From Pectobacterium actinidiae (GTDB lineage Bacteria; Pseudomonadota; Gammaproteobacteria; Enterobacterales; Enterobacteriaceae): DNA of 64,000 nt. The stretch covers positions 3,596,001 to 3,660,000 of the forward strand of contig NZ_JRMH01000001.1 in the NCBI RefSeq assembly GCF_000803315.1, given 5' to 3'. The position numbers were made by a program, and so were the translations under genes. Positions 1-8,079 of this stretch are shown piece after piece; the first letter of the stretch is position 1, and each line of letters starts with the position of its first letter. The notes under the pieces are model-generated. The model had not been told where the DNA came from. It saw nothing but the letters and a program-made list of their open reading frames with translations, and ran no database searches.

Positions 1-319
1 GACACTCCAGACGATAAAGCATACTGTCCGTTTTGAATAACTGGGTGGGAATATTACAAAGACTGTAGGTTTCTCGCTCAATGTTATCCGTGCCTTTAAG
101 CGCCTCCAGATCAAAATTCAAACCACCATCGGAAAGATATCTGTCGATATCCGAGCCTGAATATTCCACGTCCAACACGATACGGCTTTTATTCAGATTC
201 AGTTCTGCAACATCTGCCTTCAATGCATATAACATATCTTTGGCATAGATAGACATCACATAGGTATGTTGCAGCAATGCGCTAATCACTTTAGCGGGCG
301 GAGGAGAAAAATGTTCCAC
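1..319 (-). CDS. YcgR-like flagellar brake / PilZ-type c-di-GMP effector, N-terminal part only
   Basis: An open frame starts at a GTG (317-319) and runs off the left edge of the window, giving about 106 residues. An in-frame stop lies 12 bases upstream of the GTG, and an AGGT sits about 10 bases before it, so the GTG is the most plausible start. The pattern (a segment ending in IVLDVEYSGSD, then a stretch ending FKTDSMLYRLEC) resembles the N-terminal domain of YcgR proteins that precedes the PilZ domain; in E. coli YcgR this part ends with a similar aromatic/arginine segment. YcgR binds c-di-GMP and slows the flagellar motor. The PilZ half lies outside the window, so the call is tentative. 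The neighbouring EAL phosphodiesterase gene fits a c-di-GMP theme. Confidence 0.45.
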   Translation of the reverse strand, partial: MEHFSPPPAKVISALLQHTYVMSIYAKDMLYALKADVAELNLNKSRIVLDVEYSGSDIDRYLSDGGLNFDLEALKGTDNIERETYSLCNIPTQLFKTDSMLYRLEC

Positions 320-332
320 TATAATATCTACC

Positions 333-684
333 TATTAACGCGATGGTGATATACCCAAAAACCCAAAAAGGATTTCTCTTTTTAAGAAAAATGAATTCTT
401 ACGTGGGATTAACCGCTTTAGAAAATGCCTATTCTTACTGAGTTAAATATCACTCAGGTTCAATTCCTGACTTTTTATCACCCCGATATCATTACTAAAC
501 GCCGATCTTAACGGCGTTATCCATCCTAACAAGGATGCAATGAAGCCACAACTGCCTCTCACAAACACAAAATCGACTTAAATTCAAACAAAACAAATTA
601 TAAACACAGTAAAAACCTAAAAAACCAATATTAAAATTCATAAAAAATAATTTAAGAAGGATTAAACACCAATATCAATATAGA
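333..684. other. AT-rich gene-free region upstream of the YcgR-like and EAL genes
   Basis: This is the divergent intergenic region, visibly richer in A and T than the rest of the window, with runs of A and T. I found no convincing open frame, RNA gene or sigma-28-type promoter in it. It presumably holds promoters for both flanking genes, but none can be pinned down. Confidence 0.4.
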
Positions 685-751
685 TTTAAACGATCATTAG
701 TTTTTATTCAATAGCCAAAAGCTATCAAATTGGAATTAATGATCGTTTAAA
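685..751. repeat. perfect 15-bp inverted repeat with nested hairpin
   Basis: TTTAAACGATCATTA (685-699) is followed 37 bases later by its exact reverse complement (737-751). Inside the gap, ATAGC (711-715) and GCTAT (721-725) form a second, nested stem around a CAAAA loop. The element ends about 95 bases before the EAL gene start. It could be an operator, a cruciform or a terminator-like structure. The sequence alone does not decide. Confidence 0.8.
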
Positions 752-844
752 ACAATTTCCAAATATTTCACATTGCTGTGTAGAATCCAGACGAGCCATG
801 TTAGGGAATCGCTATTTCTATGGAGAGGATGAGTAATCAGTAAA

Positions 845-1585
845 ATGAATACAACAACATTGAATATCAATGGAGAAATCCTTAGGCTGACAGCAGAATT
901 TCAGCCTATTATCCATATCCCTAAAAATAAAATATTCCGCTATGAAGCCCTCGCCAGGTTTTATAATTCGGAAGGCGTATTAATATCGACTCAGCAGACC
1001 ATAGATAAAATTGAGAAGTGTAAAGCCATCGATAAAGTGACCGATTTTATGTTCGATGTTGTTTGTCAGGTAATAAAAAACAAAAAAAGCATGACAATAT
1101 CATTCAATCTCTCTCATTTGCTTTTTAATAACGTTTTCTATCTGGAAACGTTATATCAAAAATGTTTAATGCATAATGTTAGCCCACAGAATATAGAAAT
1201 AGAGATCAGTGAAAAAACGACCCGACAACAGCTAATAGACGGGATACCTTTTTTAAATCAGGCAAAAAAATATGGTTTTATGCTTTCACTCGATGATTTT
1301 GGCGCAGGAAACCTACAAATAGACAGCCTGAGCTTGTTTGACTTCGATACGATAAAAATTGATCGTTCCATTATCGATGGCATCGGTAAAGAAGAGACAA
1401 AATCACAAAAGCTAAAAGTCCTATTGAATAAACTCATTCCTCTTGGTGTCAATATCATCTGTGAGGGCGTCGAGAAAGTGACCGATTTGAATCGATTAAC
1501 TACATATCATCCTATTGGCATTCAAGGATACATTTTCTACCGCCCATTAACGTTTAACCAATTAAGGCTATTGGAAGGTTTTTAG
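845..1585 (+). CDS. stand-alone EAL-domain c-di-GMP phosphodiesterase
   Basis: A 246-residue protein that is one EAL domain with no GGDEF or membrane part. The signature residues of active EAL enzymes are all visible: EAL at 34-36, N88 in SFNLS, E120/E123 in EIEISEK, D150-D151 in LDDFGAG, K171 in IKIDR, E207 in CEGVE and Q227 in QGYIF. Hydrolysis of c-di-GMP to pGpG is therefore likely, although loop 6 reads GAGN instead of the common GTGY. The gene is AT-rich compared with its right-hand neighbours, suggesting acquisition. A purine-rich GGAGAGG lies 17 bases before the ATG, directly followed by a tiny frame (829-843) that stops just before the start. The divergent YcgR-like gene would encode a c-di-GMP effector. 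Confidence 0.85.
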   Translation: MNTTTLNINGEILRLTAEFQPIIHIPKNKIFRYEALARFYNSEGVLISTQQTIDKIEKCKAIDKVTDFMFDVVCQVIKNKKSMTISFNLSHLLFNNVFYLETLYQKCLMHNVSPQNIEIEISEKTTRQQLIDGIPFLNQAKKYGFMLSLDDFGAGNLQIDSLSLFDFDTIKIDRSIIDGIGKEETKSQKLKVLLNKLIPLGVNIICEGVEKVTDLNRLTTYHPIGIQGYIFYRPLTFNQLRLLEGF

Positions 1586-1797
1586 CGTGTACCCTCAACG
1601 TTGGTCGCTCTAACCCTTTCGTGGGTTAACGCATCATATCTGCCCGTGATACCCACACCGACAATAACGCCTCGCCAACAACGCCTTAGACGATCGCGAT
1701 TAGCGAACAGGCTCACATTTCTGGCGTTCTCCCCAGGAATTTATCCTTTGCGATAGCACATCAATGCGATACTCACGCCAGTGGCAACGGGAGAAAA

Positions 1798-3480
1798 ATG
1801 ATGTGGCAACGACGTGCGCTGGAACTTAATACGCAAGATATTTGGCACTGGCAACAGGTCATTTCGGTCGTCGATTACGCCCGTGAACACGGCTTCAATA
1901 CGCTGGTGCTAGGCGCGGCAGATTTGCTGGATAAACTGGTGACGCCGGAAGCCTACAATAACGCGCGTTTTGACGATCGCATCAGCAGTCAGCAGCGCTC
2001 ACGCTGTGTTTATCTGAATCAGGTCGCAGCGCACTGTCGTGAACAGGGGCTGGCGCTGTATCTGCAATGCAAAGAGCTGTCGTTTCCCACGGATTTACTG
2101 CTTCATCACCCAGAATTACTGGACGACAAACATAGCCTACGCATGGATACCGACTTTTGGTGCGACTACCTTGCCGCCAAAGTCGAACTGCTGATGCAGC
2201 AGATCCCACGGCTGAGCGGCCTGTTGCTGGCGATCTCCAATAGCGATAGCCTGCTGCGCTTTTCCGCCCCTTCCGGCGATGAGATCAACGGCACCGTTCC
2301 TATTACCACGCACTGGCCGACCAACGCCGACAGTGAGCAGATCTATCACCGCTTATTCTCCGCCGTCGCACGCGTGATGCACTATCACCAGCGCCATCTG
2401 GTATTACGCGCGTTTCCCGCCAGCCATCAGGATATCAGTAATGTCCTGAACGCCATTCGCACGCTGCCGGAAGCCGTCTCCGTCGCCATCAAAGTCACGC
2501 CAGAACGCTTCTGGCCTGAGTTTCCTAATAACCCCGCGCTGCTGGACATCAGCGGGCGTGAAGTCTGGATTGAACTGGATCTGGCTGGCGAGGAAGTCGG
2601 CTGGGGCAATCTCCCTTTCCTGCGCTACACCGAAGTTCAAGGAAGGTTGCTGTGGTGCCGGGAGAAAAATCCCGCAATTGTCAGCGCATTGTGCCGTATC
2701 AGTTGGGAAGGCGTAGATAATCACAGCGTGATCGGCACGCTGAGCGAATTTACGCTGTTTGCCTGTTCGCGACTGCTGACCAACCAGACCGCCACGGCAC
2801 ACGAAAGCACACTGTTTGCACAGTGGTTAATGACACGTTACCAATGGCAGCCGGACGATACCGTGCTGCATGCGATGCTCGCCTTGTTGGATCAGGCTCA
2901 TCAGGCCATTTCCCTATCACTGTATGCACGTCACCACGTTTTCCACCGTCACAGCCTGCTGCCAACCAGCTTTGGTCAGGCGATCTGGAGCCTGTACGGC
3001 CAGCTCAACCGTAACCACTGGCTGCCGGGTTCCGGTCAGGATATTACGTTCGATCCGCAGCATGCGGAGCTGGCTTCGCAAAACCTCTATCACATTGCGA
3101 AGGAGAAAGATGCCGCCTGGCAGTTGGCCGAACAGTGCCAGCAGGCCGCACTGCAATTTTCCCGTGAACACACGATGCCAGAAGCGCTCAGACAGCGCTG
3201 GCAGCAGGAATGGCGCGGCCTGACGCTGTATTGCCGTGCCTTTGTTCACGCGCAGAAGGCCTTCTTTACGCTGCACTACTGCAAACAGGTGGAGAACAAC
3301 TGGACGCTGCGGGAAATCGCCAAAACCAACATTCAGGCGCTATATGGCATTGGGCATGAAATGGAGGATTTCTGCCTGCAACACCGGGATTACCCGGTGA
3401 GCCTGCATGTGATGTTTGATGCCGGGCGTCCACGCGCGTTAGCCGATAGCCTGCAACAGCAGTTGACTGAACTGACGTAA
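1798..3480 (+). CDS. glycosidase-like protein of unknown specificity
   Basis: A 560-residue cytoplasmic protein without a signal peptide. GGGAGA just before ATGATG supports the start. The first 300 residues read like a TIM-barrel with alternating helices and short hydrophobic strands (for example TLVLGAADLL, LALYLQC, GLLLAISNS, VWIELDL, RLLWC), and the second half is mainly helical. This layout recalls alpha-glucuronidase or hexosaminidase-like glycoside hydrolases, but I cannot name the family or the catalytic residues. It is convergent with a TogB-like binding protein gene and lies near a GH28 gene, so a role in breaking down an imported plant oligosaccharide is the natural inference. Confidence 0.55.
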   Translation: MMWQRRALELNTQDIWHWQQVISVVDYAREHGFNTLVLGAADLLDKLVTPEAYNNARFDDRISSQQRSRCVYLNQVAAHCREQGLALYLQCKELSFPTDLLLHHPELLDDKHSLRMDTDFWCDYLAAKVELLMQQIPRLSGLLLAISNSDSLLRFSAPSGDEINGTVPITTHWPTNADSEQIYHRLFSAVARVMHYHQRHLVLRAFPASHQDISNVLNAIRTLPEAVSVAIKVTPERFWPEFPNNPALLDISGREVWIELDLAGEEVGWGNLPFLRYTEVQGRLLWCREKNPAIVSALCRISWEGVDNHSVIGTLSEFTLFACSRLLTNQTATAHESTLFAQWLMTRYQWQPDDTVLHAMLALLDQAHQAISLSLYARHHVFHRHSLLPTSFGQAIWSLYGQLNRNHWLPGSGQDITFDPQHAELASQNLYHIAKEKDAAWQLAEQCQQAALQFSREHTMPEALRQRWQQEWRGLTLYCRAFVHAQKAFFTLHYCKQVENNWTLREIAKTNIQALYGIGHEMEDFCLQHRDYPVSLHVMFDAGRPRALADSLQQQLTELT

Positions 3481-3515
3481 CGCACCGGCCAGTAACGATT
3501 GTAGTCAGTAATGGG

Positions 3516-4808
3516 CTAGCGAATCACCCGCTTGAGAATACGTTCACCTGAACTGCTGAAGTTTTTCGCCGACTCTTCCACGCTCTTCTTGCCATAGTCG
3601 AGCTGTTCGATGGTTTGCAGGATCAGGCTGGCAAGCTGCGGATCTTCAAGATAAGAGGAAACGGGCGTTTGCATCGGTCTTTCCAGCGCCAGTGATAATC
3701 CGGCAACCGACAGATCGTTTGTATCCAGTTTCTGCTTTTCTTCCAGCGTTTGTCTGGCGATACGGCTAAGCGGAATACCGCGCTCGGTGCCCATCAGCAG
3801 CGCGCCTTCAGGATCGTTCATCAGATAATTCAACAACAGCGCCGCTTCTTTCGGATGTTTCGTGTTTTTACTAATGGCAAACAGCATCGACGGTTTGAAG
3901 AACTGCCCGGAGTTATCCGATCCCGGCGTCATGATGTAGGGCCCTAATTCGAGCTTACTGGGTGCCGCCAGCGGATCGGCGTATTTCTTCACGACCGAAA
4001 TCCACAGGTGTGCCCCACCGTATTCCCCGTTAATCCAGGGGCGTGTTTCATACATCCCAACTTTGCCAAACGCGTTGTAATATTTCGAGGATGGCATCAC
4101 ATGCTCGTCGATCAAACGTTTATAGAAGCGAAACGCCTCGATCCACTGCGCTTCGCTGTAGTTAAAGCGCTTGTGCTTTTCATCGATCATGCCGATCTGG
4201 TATTTCTGCGTCATGTAGTAGTTGATCAACTCCAGTACGCCTTCACCGCTGTCCTGCGCAGGCGAAGCGATAGGAAAATAGTTATCACCCAGCTTCTCTT
4301 TAAATACCTTGCCTGCATGGAACAGCTCATCCCAACTGGTGGGATACGGCAGCCCGGCCTTCTTCCACGTTTCCGTGTTGTAGTACATCACCAAGGCATT
4401 CAGCGAGGTGGAAATCGCGTTTACCTTGCCGTCGATTGTCGCGGGTTTCAGTGCATCTTCAGGGAAGTCCTGTAATTTCAGCGTTTCAGTCAGCTTATTC
4501 AGGTCATAAAAACCCGTGCCCGTCTTGGAAAAAATCGGCAGCCAGTTCCAGTTTACCTGTAACACATCAGGTTCTTCACCGCTGGCAATCTGCGTCGTCA
4601 GACGGGATAGATGACCATCCCACCCGGTATATTCTGGTTTCACGCTGATATGCGGATACTTTTTCTGAAACGCTTCCAGCGCCGTCAACGTCGCCTGATG
4701 GCGGCTGTTTCCTCCCCACCAGGAGAGTCGTAATTCCACGGGTTCAGCAGCCTGCGCGAACGAACAGAGCGCAGAGAAGGCGATGACAATCAGTCCAGGT
4801 AATCTCAT
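3516..4808 (-). CDS. TogB-like periplasmic oligogalacturonide/sugar-binding protein (orphan)
   Basis: A 430-residue extracellular solute-binding protein, family 1. It has a typical signal peptide ending in SFAQA before AEPVELRLSWWGG. The mature protein closely follows TogB, the oligogalacturonide-binding protein of the TogMNAB importer of soft-rot bacteria: SWWGGNSRHQATL, EYTGWDGHLSRLTTQI and ILKRVIR near the C-terminus all have direct counterparts. No permease or ATPase genes lie beside it, so it may work with TogMNA encoded elsewhere or deliver a related ligand. It is divergent from the GH28 gene and convergent with the glycosidase-like gene. Binding to pectic or rhamnogalacturonan fragments is inferred. 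Confidence 0.8.
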   Translation of the reverse strand: MRLPGLIVIAFSALCSFAQAAEPVELRLSWWGGNSRHQATLTALEAFQKKYPHISVKPEYTGWDGHLSRLTTQIASGEEPDVLQVNWNWLPIFSKTGTGFYDLNKLTETLKLQDFPEDALKPATIDGKVNAISTSLNALVMYYNTETWKKAGLPYPTSWDELFHAGKVFKEKLGDNYFPIASPAQDSGEGVLELINYYMTQKYQIGMIDEKHKRFNYSEAQWIEAFRFYKRLIDEHVMPSSKYYNAFGKVGMYETRPWINGEYGGAHLWISVVKKYADPLAAPSKLELGPYIMTPGSDNSGQFFKPSMLFAISKNTKHPKEAALLLNYLMNDPEGALLMGTERGIPLSRIARQTLEEKQKLDTNDLSVAGLSLALERPMQTPVSSYLEDPQLASLILQTIEQLDYGKKSVEESAKNFSSSGERILKRVIR

Positions 4809-5375
4809 TTTTCCCCCAACGACATTATTATTGTGTGTGTCTGGCGTACTGGTGTGGCGATATAGATGAGAAAGCAGGTAGGTACATAGCCGTGAATCAA
4901 ACCATTTCTCGACCCTGACAAGATAGGCAGAACCCTTTTTATCGCGCCAGTCGCCACGGCAAGAAAACGCGGGATTTGCGGGGCTGACGGAAGAAATGCT
5001 GATGACCGCACCGTGGTAGCGGACGTTTCAACCACGCGATGTGCGCCCTATGTAACGCGGCAGGGAGATACCTCACACGATTAACCGACGTACCACGCCA
5101 AAAAGAGATTTGATTCACAAATAAGAAACACAAAAACAACAAAACCACGTCGCGCTCGTTGAAAAAGCGAGAAAACGGCGTAAAAGCGTGATGAAACACA
5201 CACGGCATAGCGCACCGTATCATTCTCTTCGTTATGCTTTTCACATTCCCTTACATCACGCACCGTGCGCTGTGAAGCCCGCTCCAACCTCCGCAGATTT
5301 CACCATGACAAACACTGCCAAAAGCCCGCAAACATGCTGCAATCCGTTCATTAATTGCAAACCGTGGATGACACG
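4809..5375. other. divergent promoter region between the TogB-like and GH28 genes
   Basis: About 570 bases with no believable gene. The frames on the minus strand lack ribosome-binding sites and family features. As the only space upstream of both divergent genes it should hold their promoters. I looked for a KdgR-type operator and found no clear match. Confidence 0.4.
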
Positions 5376-6710
5376 ATGAAACACTCTATTCAGTCATACT
5401 CCCCCGCTGCCGACGGCATCACGCCGGATACTGCCATCTTTCAGCAGGCTATCGACCGGATTGCGGCACAGGGCGGCGGCACCCTGACGGTGGAGCCGGG
5501 GCGTTATCTGTTAGGGGGATTGTTGTTGCCTTCCAATTTTTGCCTACAGTTGGAGGCAGGCGCAGAGCTCATCGTCAGCGGTGACTATGCACTGTTTACG
5601 CAGGCCACGACGATCAGCATGGCCGAGCTATCGCAGCGTGCATTTCTTTATGCCTACCAACAACGCAATATCACGATCTGCGGTCAGGGTAAGATCATGG
5701 GGAATGCCGATGCGTATTTTTCTGCGGAACCCGACGATCAGGGCTATCGCCTGCCTGCGCAATATCGCCCGCGCATTGTGGTCTTTGAGGATTGCGAACA
5801 CGTCCGCCTGTGCGATTTTACGATTGAGCACGCACCGATGTGGACCGTGCATCTGGTCAGTTGCCGTCAGATCATCGTCGAACGGCTGACGATTGATAAC
5901 GATCTGAGCATGGCAAATACCGACGCGCTGGATCTTGATAGCTGTCAGCAGGTGCAAATCAGCAACTGCTCGCTGAGCGCCGCCGACGATGCGCTGTGCA
6001 TCAAAACCACCCATAAGCCGCCCCATCTACAGCGTAAGGTTCAGCAAGTCGTCATCAGCAATTGCCTGTTGCGATCCAAGAGCTGTGCCTTGAAGATCGG
6101 CACCGAAACCTTTGCCGACATTGAAGATATTGCCGTCAGCAACTGCGCCATTTACGAGACTAACCGCGCGATAGGCCTGATCTCACGCGATGGCGGCGCG
6201 TTCCGACGCCTGCAATTCAGCAACATCACATTCCAGTGCGTTGCTGCACATCCCTGCCATTGGGGCAAAGCCGATCCGATCTTTATCTCCGTACGCTATC
6301 GCGATCCCGCCATCGAACCGGGCCAGATCGAAGCGGTACAGTTTTCCCAGATCGCGGGGATCAGCGAGGGCGCGATTAACCTGCACAGTACGCCAGCAGG
6401 CTACATTCGTGATATCCATTTCCATGCCATTCACCTCGAACAGCGGCAGAGCGACTCACCGGAACAGGGGATGTTCGATGTGCGCCCCCCTTGTAACCCG
6501 GAACGCCCGACGGGTATGGGGCTGGACAATGCGTATCGGGTCGATCCGGCGACAGGCCGAGCCTTCGGTGTCGACTATTATCCAGGTGGCATGCCCGCAC
6601 TATTTGCCCGTGGCGTTGTGAACCTGACCACCAGCCATATGACGCTCCGCCGTCCCGATCCGCTGCCCTCCGGCTGGCATCACGCGGCGATCGCGCAGTT
6701 GGAAGAATAA
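5376..6710 (+). CDS. GH28 family pectin/rhamnogalacturonan hydrolase-like protein, cytoplasmic
   Basis: A 444-residue right-handed beta-helix protein of glycoside hydrolase family 28, which includes polygalacturonases. Catalytic aspartates are seen in NTDALD (181-186) and ADDALC (D204-D205). The usual GHG motif is replaced by SCALKIGT, and no signal peptide is present, so it is not an ordinary secreted polygalacturonase. Loss of the GHG histidine is a feature I associate with rhamnogalacturonan-active members, so it may act on imported unsaturated or branched fragments. The ATG at 5376 follows GTGGA at 7 bases. In-frame TTG and GTG codons at 5355 and 5364 are less likely starts. It is divergent from the TogB-like gene. 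Confidence 0.8.
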   Translation: MKHSIQSYSPAADGITPDTAIFQQAIDRIAAQGGGTLTVEPGRYLLGGLLLPSNFCLQLEAGAELIVSGDYALFTQATTISMAELSQRAFLYAYQQRNITICGQGKIMGNADAYFSAEPDDQGYRLPAQYRPRIVVFEDCEHVRLCDFTIEHAPMWTVHLVSCRQIIVERLTIDNDLSMANTDALDLDSCQQVQISNCSLSAADDALCIKTTHKPPHLQRKVQQVVISNCLLRSKSCALKIGTETFADIEDIAVSNCAIYETNRAIGLISRDGGAFRRLQFSNITFQCVAAHPCHWGKADPIFISVRYRDPAIEPGQIEAVQFSQIAGISEGAINLHSTPAGYIRDIHFHAIHLEQRQSDSPEQGMFDVRPPCNPERPTGMGLDNAYRVDPATGRAFGVDYYPGGMPALFARGVVNLTTSHMTLRRPDPLPSGWHHAAIAQLEE

Positions 6711-6721
6711 GCACTTTCGGG

Positions 6722-6774
6722 TAGTATGCGACGGTTTTTTGCATACTATGTTCTGAAAGCCCCTTTTTCAGAAC
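6722..6774. promoter_or_regulatory. two tandem hairpins in the queD upstream region
   Basis: TAGTATGC (6722-6729) pairs with GCATACTA (6741-6748), and GTTCTGAAA (6750-6758) pairs with TTTCAGAAC (6766-6774), one directly after the other and 18 bases before the queD start. They may end transcription of the GH28 gene or act in the queD leader. They do not match the preQ1-I consensus I know. Confidence 0.55.
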
Positions 6775-6792
6775 GAAACCGGGAACATCGCT

Positions 6793-7155
6793 ATGGTCAC
6801 TACGCTATTTAAAGATTTTCAGTTTGAAGCCGCGCATCATCTGCCTCACGTACCAGACGGCCACAAATGCGGGCGGCTGCATGGTCACTCTTTCATGGTG
6901 AGACTGGAAATTACCGGTGAAGTGGATCCGCATACCGGCTGGGTGATGGATTTTTCTGAGCTGAAAGCCGCATTCAAACCTACGTGGGAACGATTGGATC
7001 ATCACTATCTGAATGAGATCCCCGGTCTGGAAAACCCGACCAGCGAAGTGCTGGCGCACTGGATCTGGCATCAGTTGAAGCCGATATTACCGCTGCTCAG
7101 CGCGGTGATGGTGAAAGAAACCTGTACCGCCGGCTGTGTCTATAAAGGCGAGTAA
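6793..7155 (+). CDS. queD: 6-carboxytetrahydropterin synthase QueD
   Basis: A 120-residue enzyme converting dihydroneopterin triphosphate to 6-carboxy-5,6,7,8-tetrahydropterin in the queuosine pathway. The family pattern is clear: zinc ligands H16 (AAHHLP), H30 and H32 (CGRLHGH), catalytic C26, and a PTSE motif ([13 protein letters not shown]). Length matches E. coli QueD. The next enzyme of the pathway, queE, is convergent just downstream, so the two are neighbours but not an operon. Confidence 0.96.
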   Translation: MVTTLFKDFQFEAAHHLPHVPDGHKCGRLHGHSFMVRLEITGEVDPHTGWVMDFSELKAAFKPTWERLDHHYLNEIPGLENPTSEVLAHWIWHQLKPILPLLSAVMVKETCTAGCVYKGE

Positions 7156-7179
7156 TAAAGAAGTGGTGATACTGTAGTC

Positions 7180-7206
7180 TGGCGTGAGCGTCCCTTTCTC
7201 ACGCCA
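7180..7206. terminator. hairpin between convergent queD and queE
   Basis: TGGCGTGAG (7180-7188) and CTCACGCCA (7198-7206) form a perfect 9-bp stem around a 9-base loop, centred between the two convergent genes. There is no good T-run on either side, so it may be a weak bidirectional terminator or an mRNA-stabilising hairpin. Confidence 0.6.
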
Positions 7207-7213
7207 TCTGATG

Positions 7214-7885
7214 TCAGGCGATATTCAGGTATTTATGTGTCTGCATAGACAGCCGCCAGTTGCGGGCAATGCAGGTCGCGATACACAGTTTGGTCGCATC
7301 GTCTTTCTGGCTGATCGGCTGTAACGCCACAATCCGCGGCTTGTCATCATCAAGCCGCGCCAGTAATGCATCCAACGCCTCAATGTCACGCTCACGCGCC
7401 ACCGGGTGTTTGATCTCATCCGCTCGCTGCAATGCCTGATCGAGCACTTTCATACCGCCACGCATATTCACCTTCGGCGATACCGTCACCCAGGTTTTCG
7501 GTGAACAGCGCACGTCATGCGTGCCGCTGGTTTCGATCTGGCAGCTAAAGCCCTGCTTTTCCAACTGTAGCGTTAGCGGTGCTAAATCGTGGATGCAGGG
7601 TTCACCGCCGGTGATCACAATGTGGCGTGCCGTGTAGCCTTCCTGCGCCATCAGCGCCAGAATGTCGTCCGCACTCGCCGCCCCCCAGGCATCGCTTTCT
7701 TCCGTTTTCACCAGCACCTGATCCAATGAGGTTTCCCGCTCTGCCAGCTTGTCCCAGGTATGTTTGGTATCGCACCAGCTACAGCCTACCGGACACCCTT
7801 GCAGGCGCACAAACACCGCCGGCACACCGGTAAAATAGCCTTCGCCCTGTAACGTCTGGAACATTTCATTAATCGGGTACTGCAT
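7214..7885 (-). CDS. queE: 7-carboxy-7-deazaguanine synthase QueE (radical SAM)
   Basis: A 223-residue radical SAM enzyme that converts carboxytetrahydropterin to 7-carboxy-7-deazaguanine in queuosine synthesis. The cluster motif is C-x3-C-x2-C (GCPVGCSWCDTKHTW), followed by ITGGEPC, and it ends in MQTHKYLNIA exactly as in E. coli. I place the start at the ATG giving MQYPINEMF, as in E. coli; in-frame GTG codons 9 and 21 bases further upstream have no clear ribosome-binding site. It is convergent with queD. Confidence 0.96.
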   Translation of the reverse strand: MQYPINEMFQTLQGEGYFTGVPAVFVRLQGCPVGCSWCDTKHTWDKLAERETSLDQVLVKTEESDAWGAASADDILALMAQEGYTARHIVITGGEPCIHDLAPLTLQLEKQGFSCQIETSGTHDVRCSPKTWVTVSPKVNMRGGMKVLDQALQRADEIKHPVARERDIEALDALLARLDDDKPRIVALQPISQKDDATKLCIATCIARNWRLSMQTHKYLNIA

Positions 7886-7918
7886 GGTTTTCACTGTCTC
7901 GTTCACTTAAAAATGCAG

Positions 7919-7952
7919 TATACCCTAAATCATTCGCGTTGCAGGACAGCGG
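7919..7952 (+). repeat. ERIC left-end remnant
   Basis: TATACCCTAAATCATTCGCG followed by TTGCAGG resembles the left end of ERIC elements such as the full copy at 14161-14286. No right end is visible, so it is at most a decayed fragment. Confidence 0.35.
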
Positions 7953-8079
7953 AAATGCCGTGGCAAATCCAGCGAGAACACACGAGCTCGGTGACAGTTG
8001 AGTAATTTGCCCCGTGCGTCAATAATCAATCTGTTGTTACGATTTCACCTGCGTTCATTATTAACAAGGACAAGAATAA

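Noticed and set aside
495..510. TAAACGCCGATC as a sigma-28 promoter for the EAL gene
   Set aside because: The -10-like GCCGAT has no TAAA at the required 15-base spacing.
4939..5287. Overlapping minus-strand frames of 68 to 101 residues in the TogB-like/GH28 gap
   Set aside because: No ribosome-binding sites, no family features and they overlap each other in different frames.
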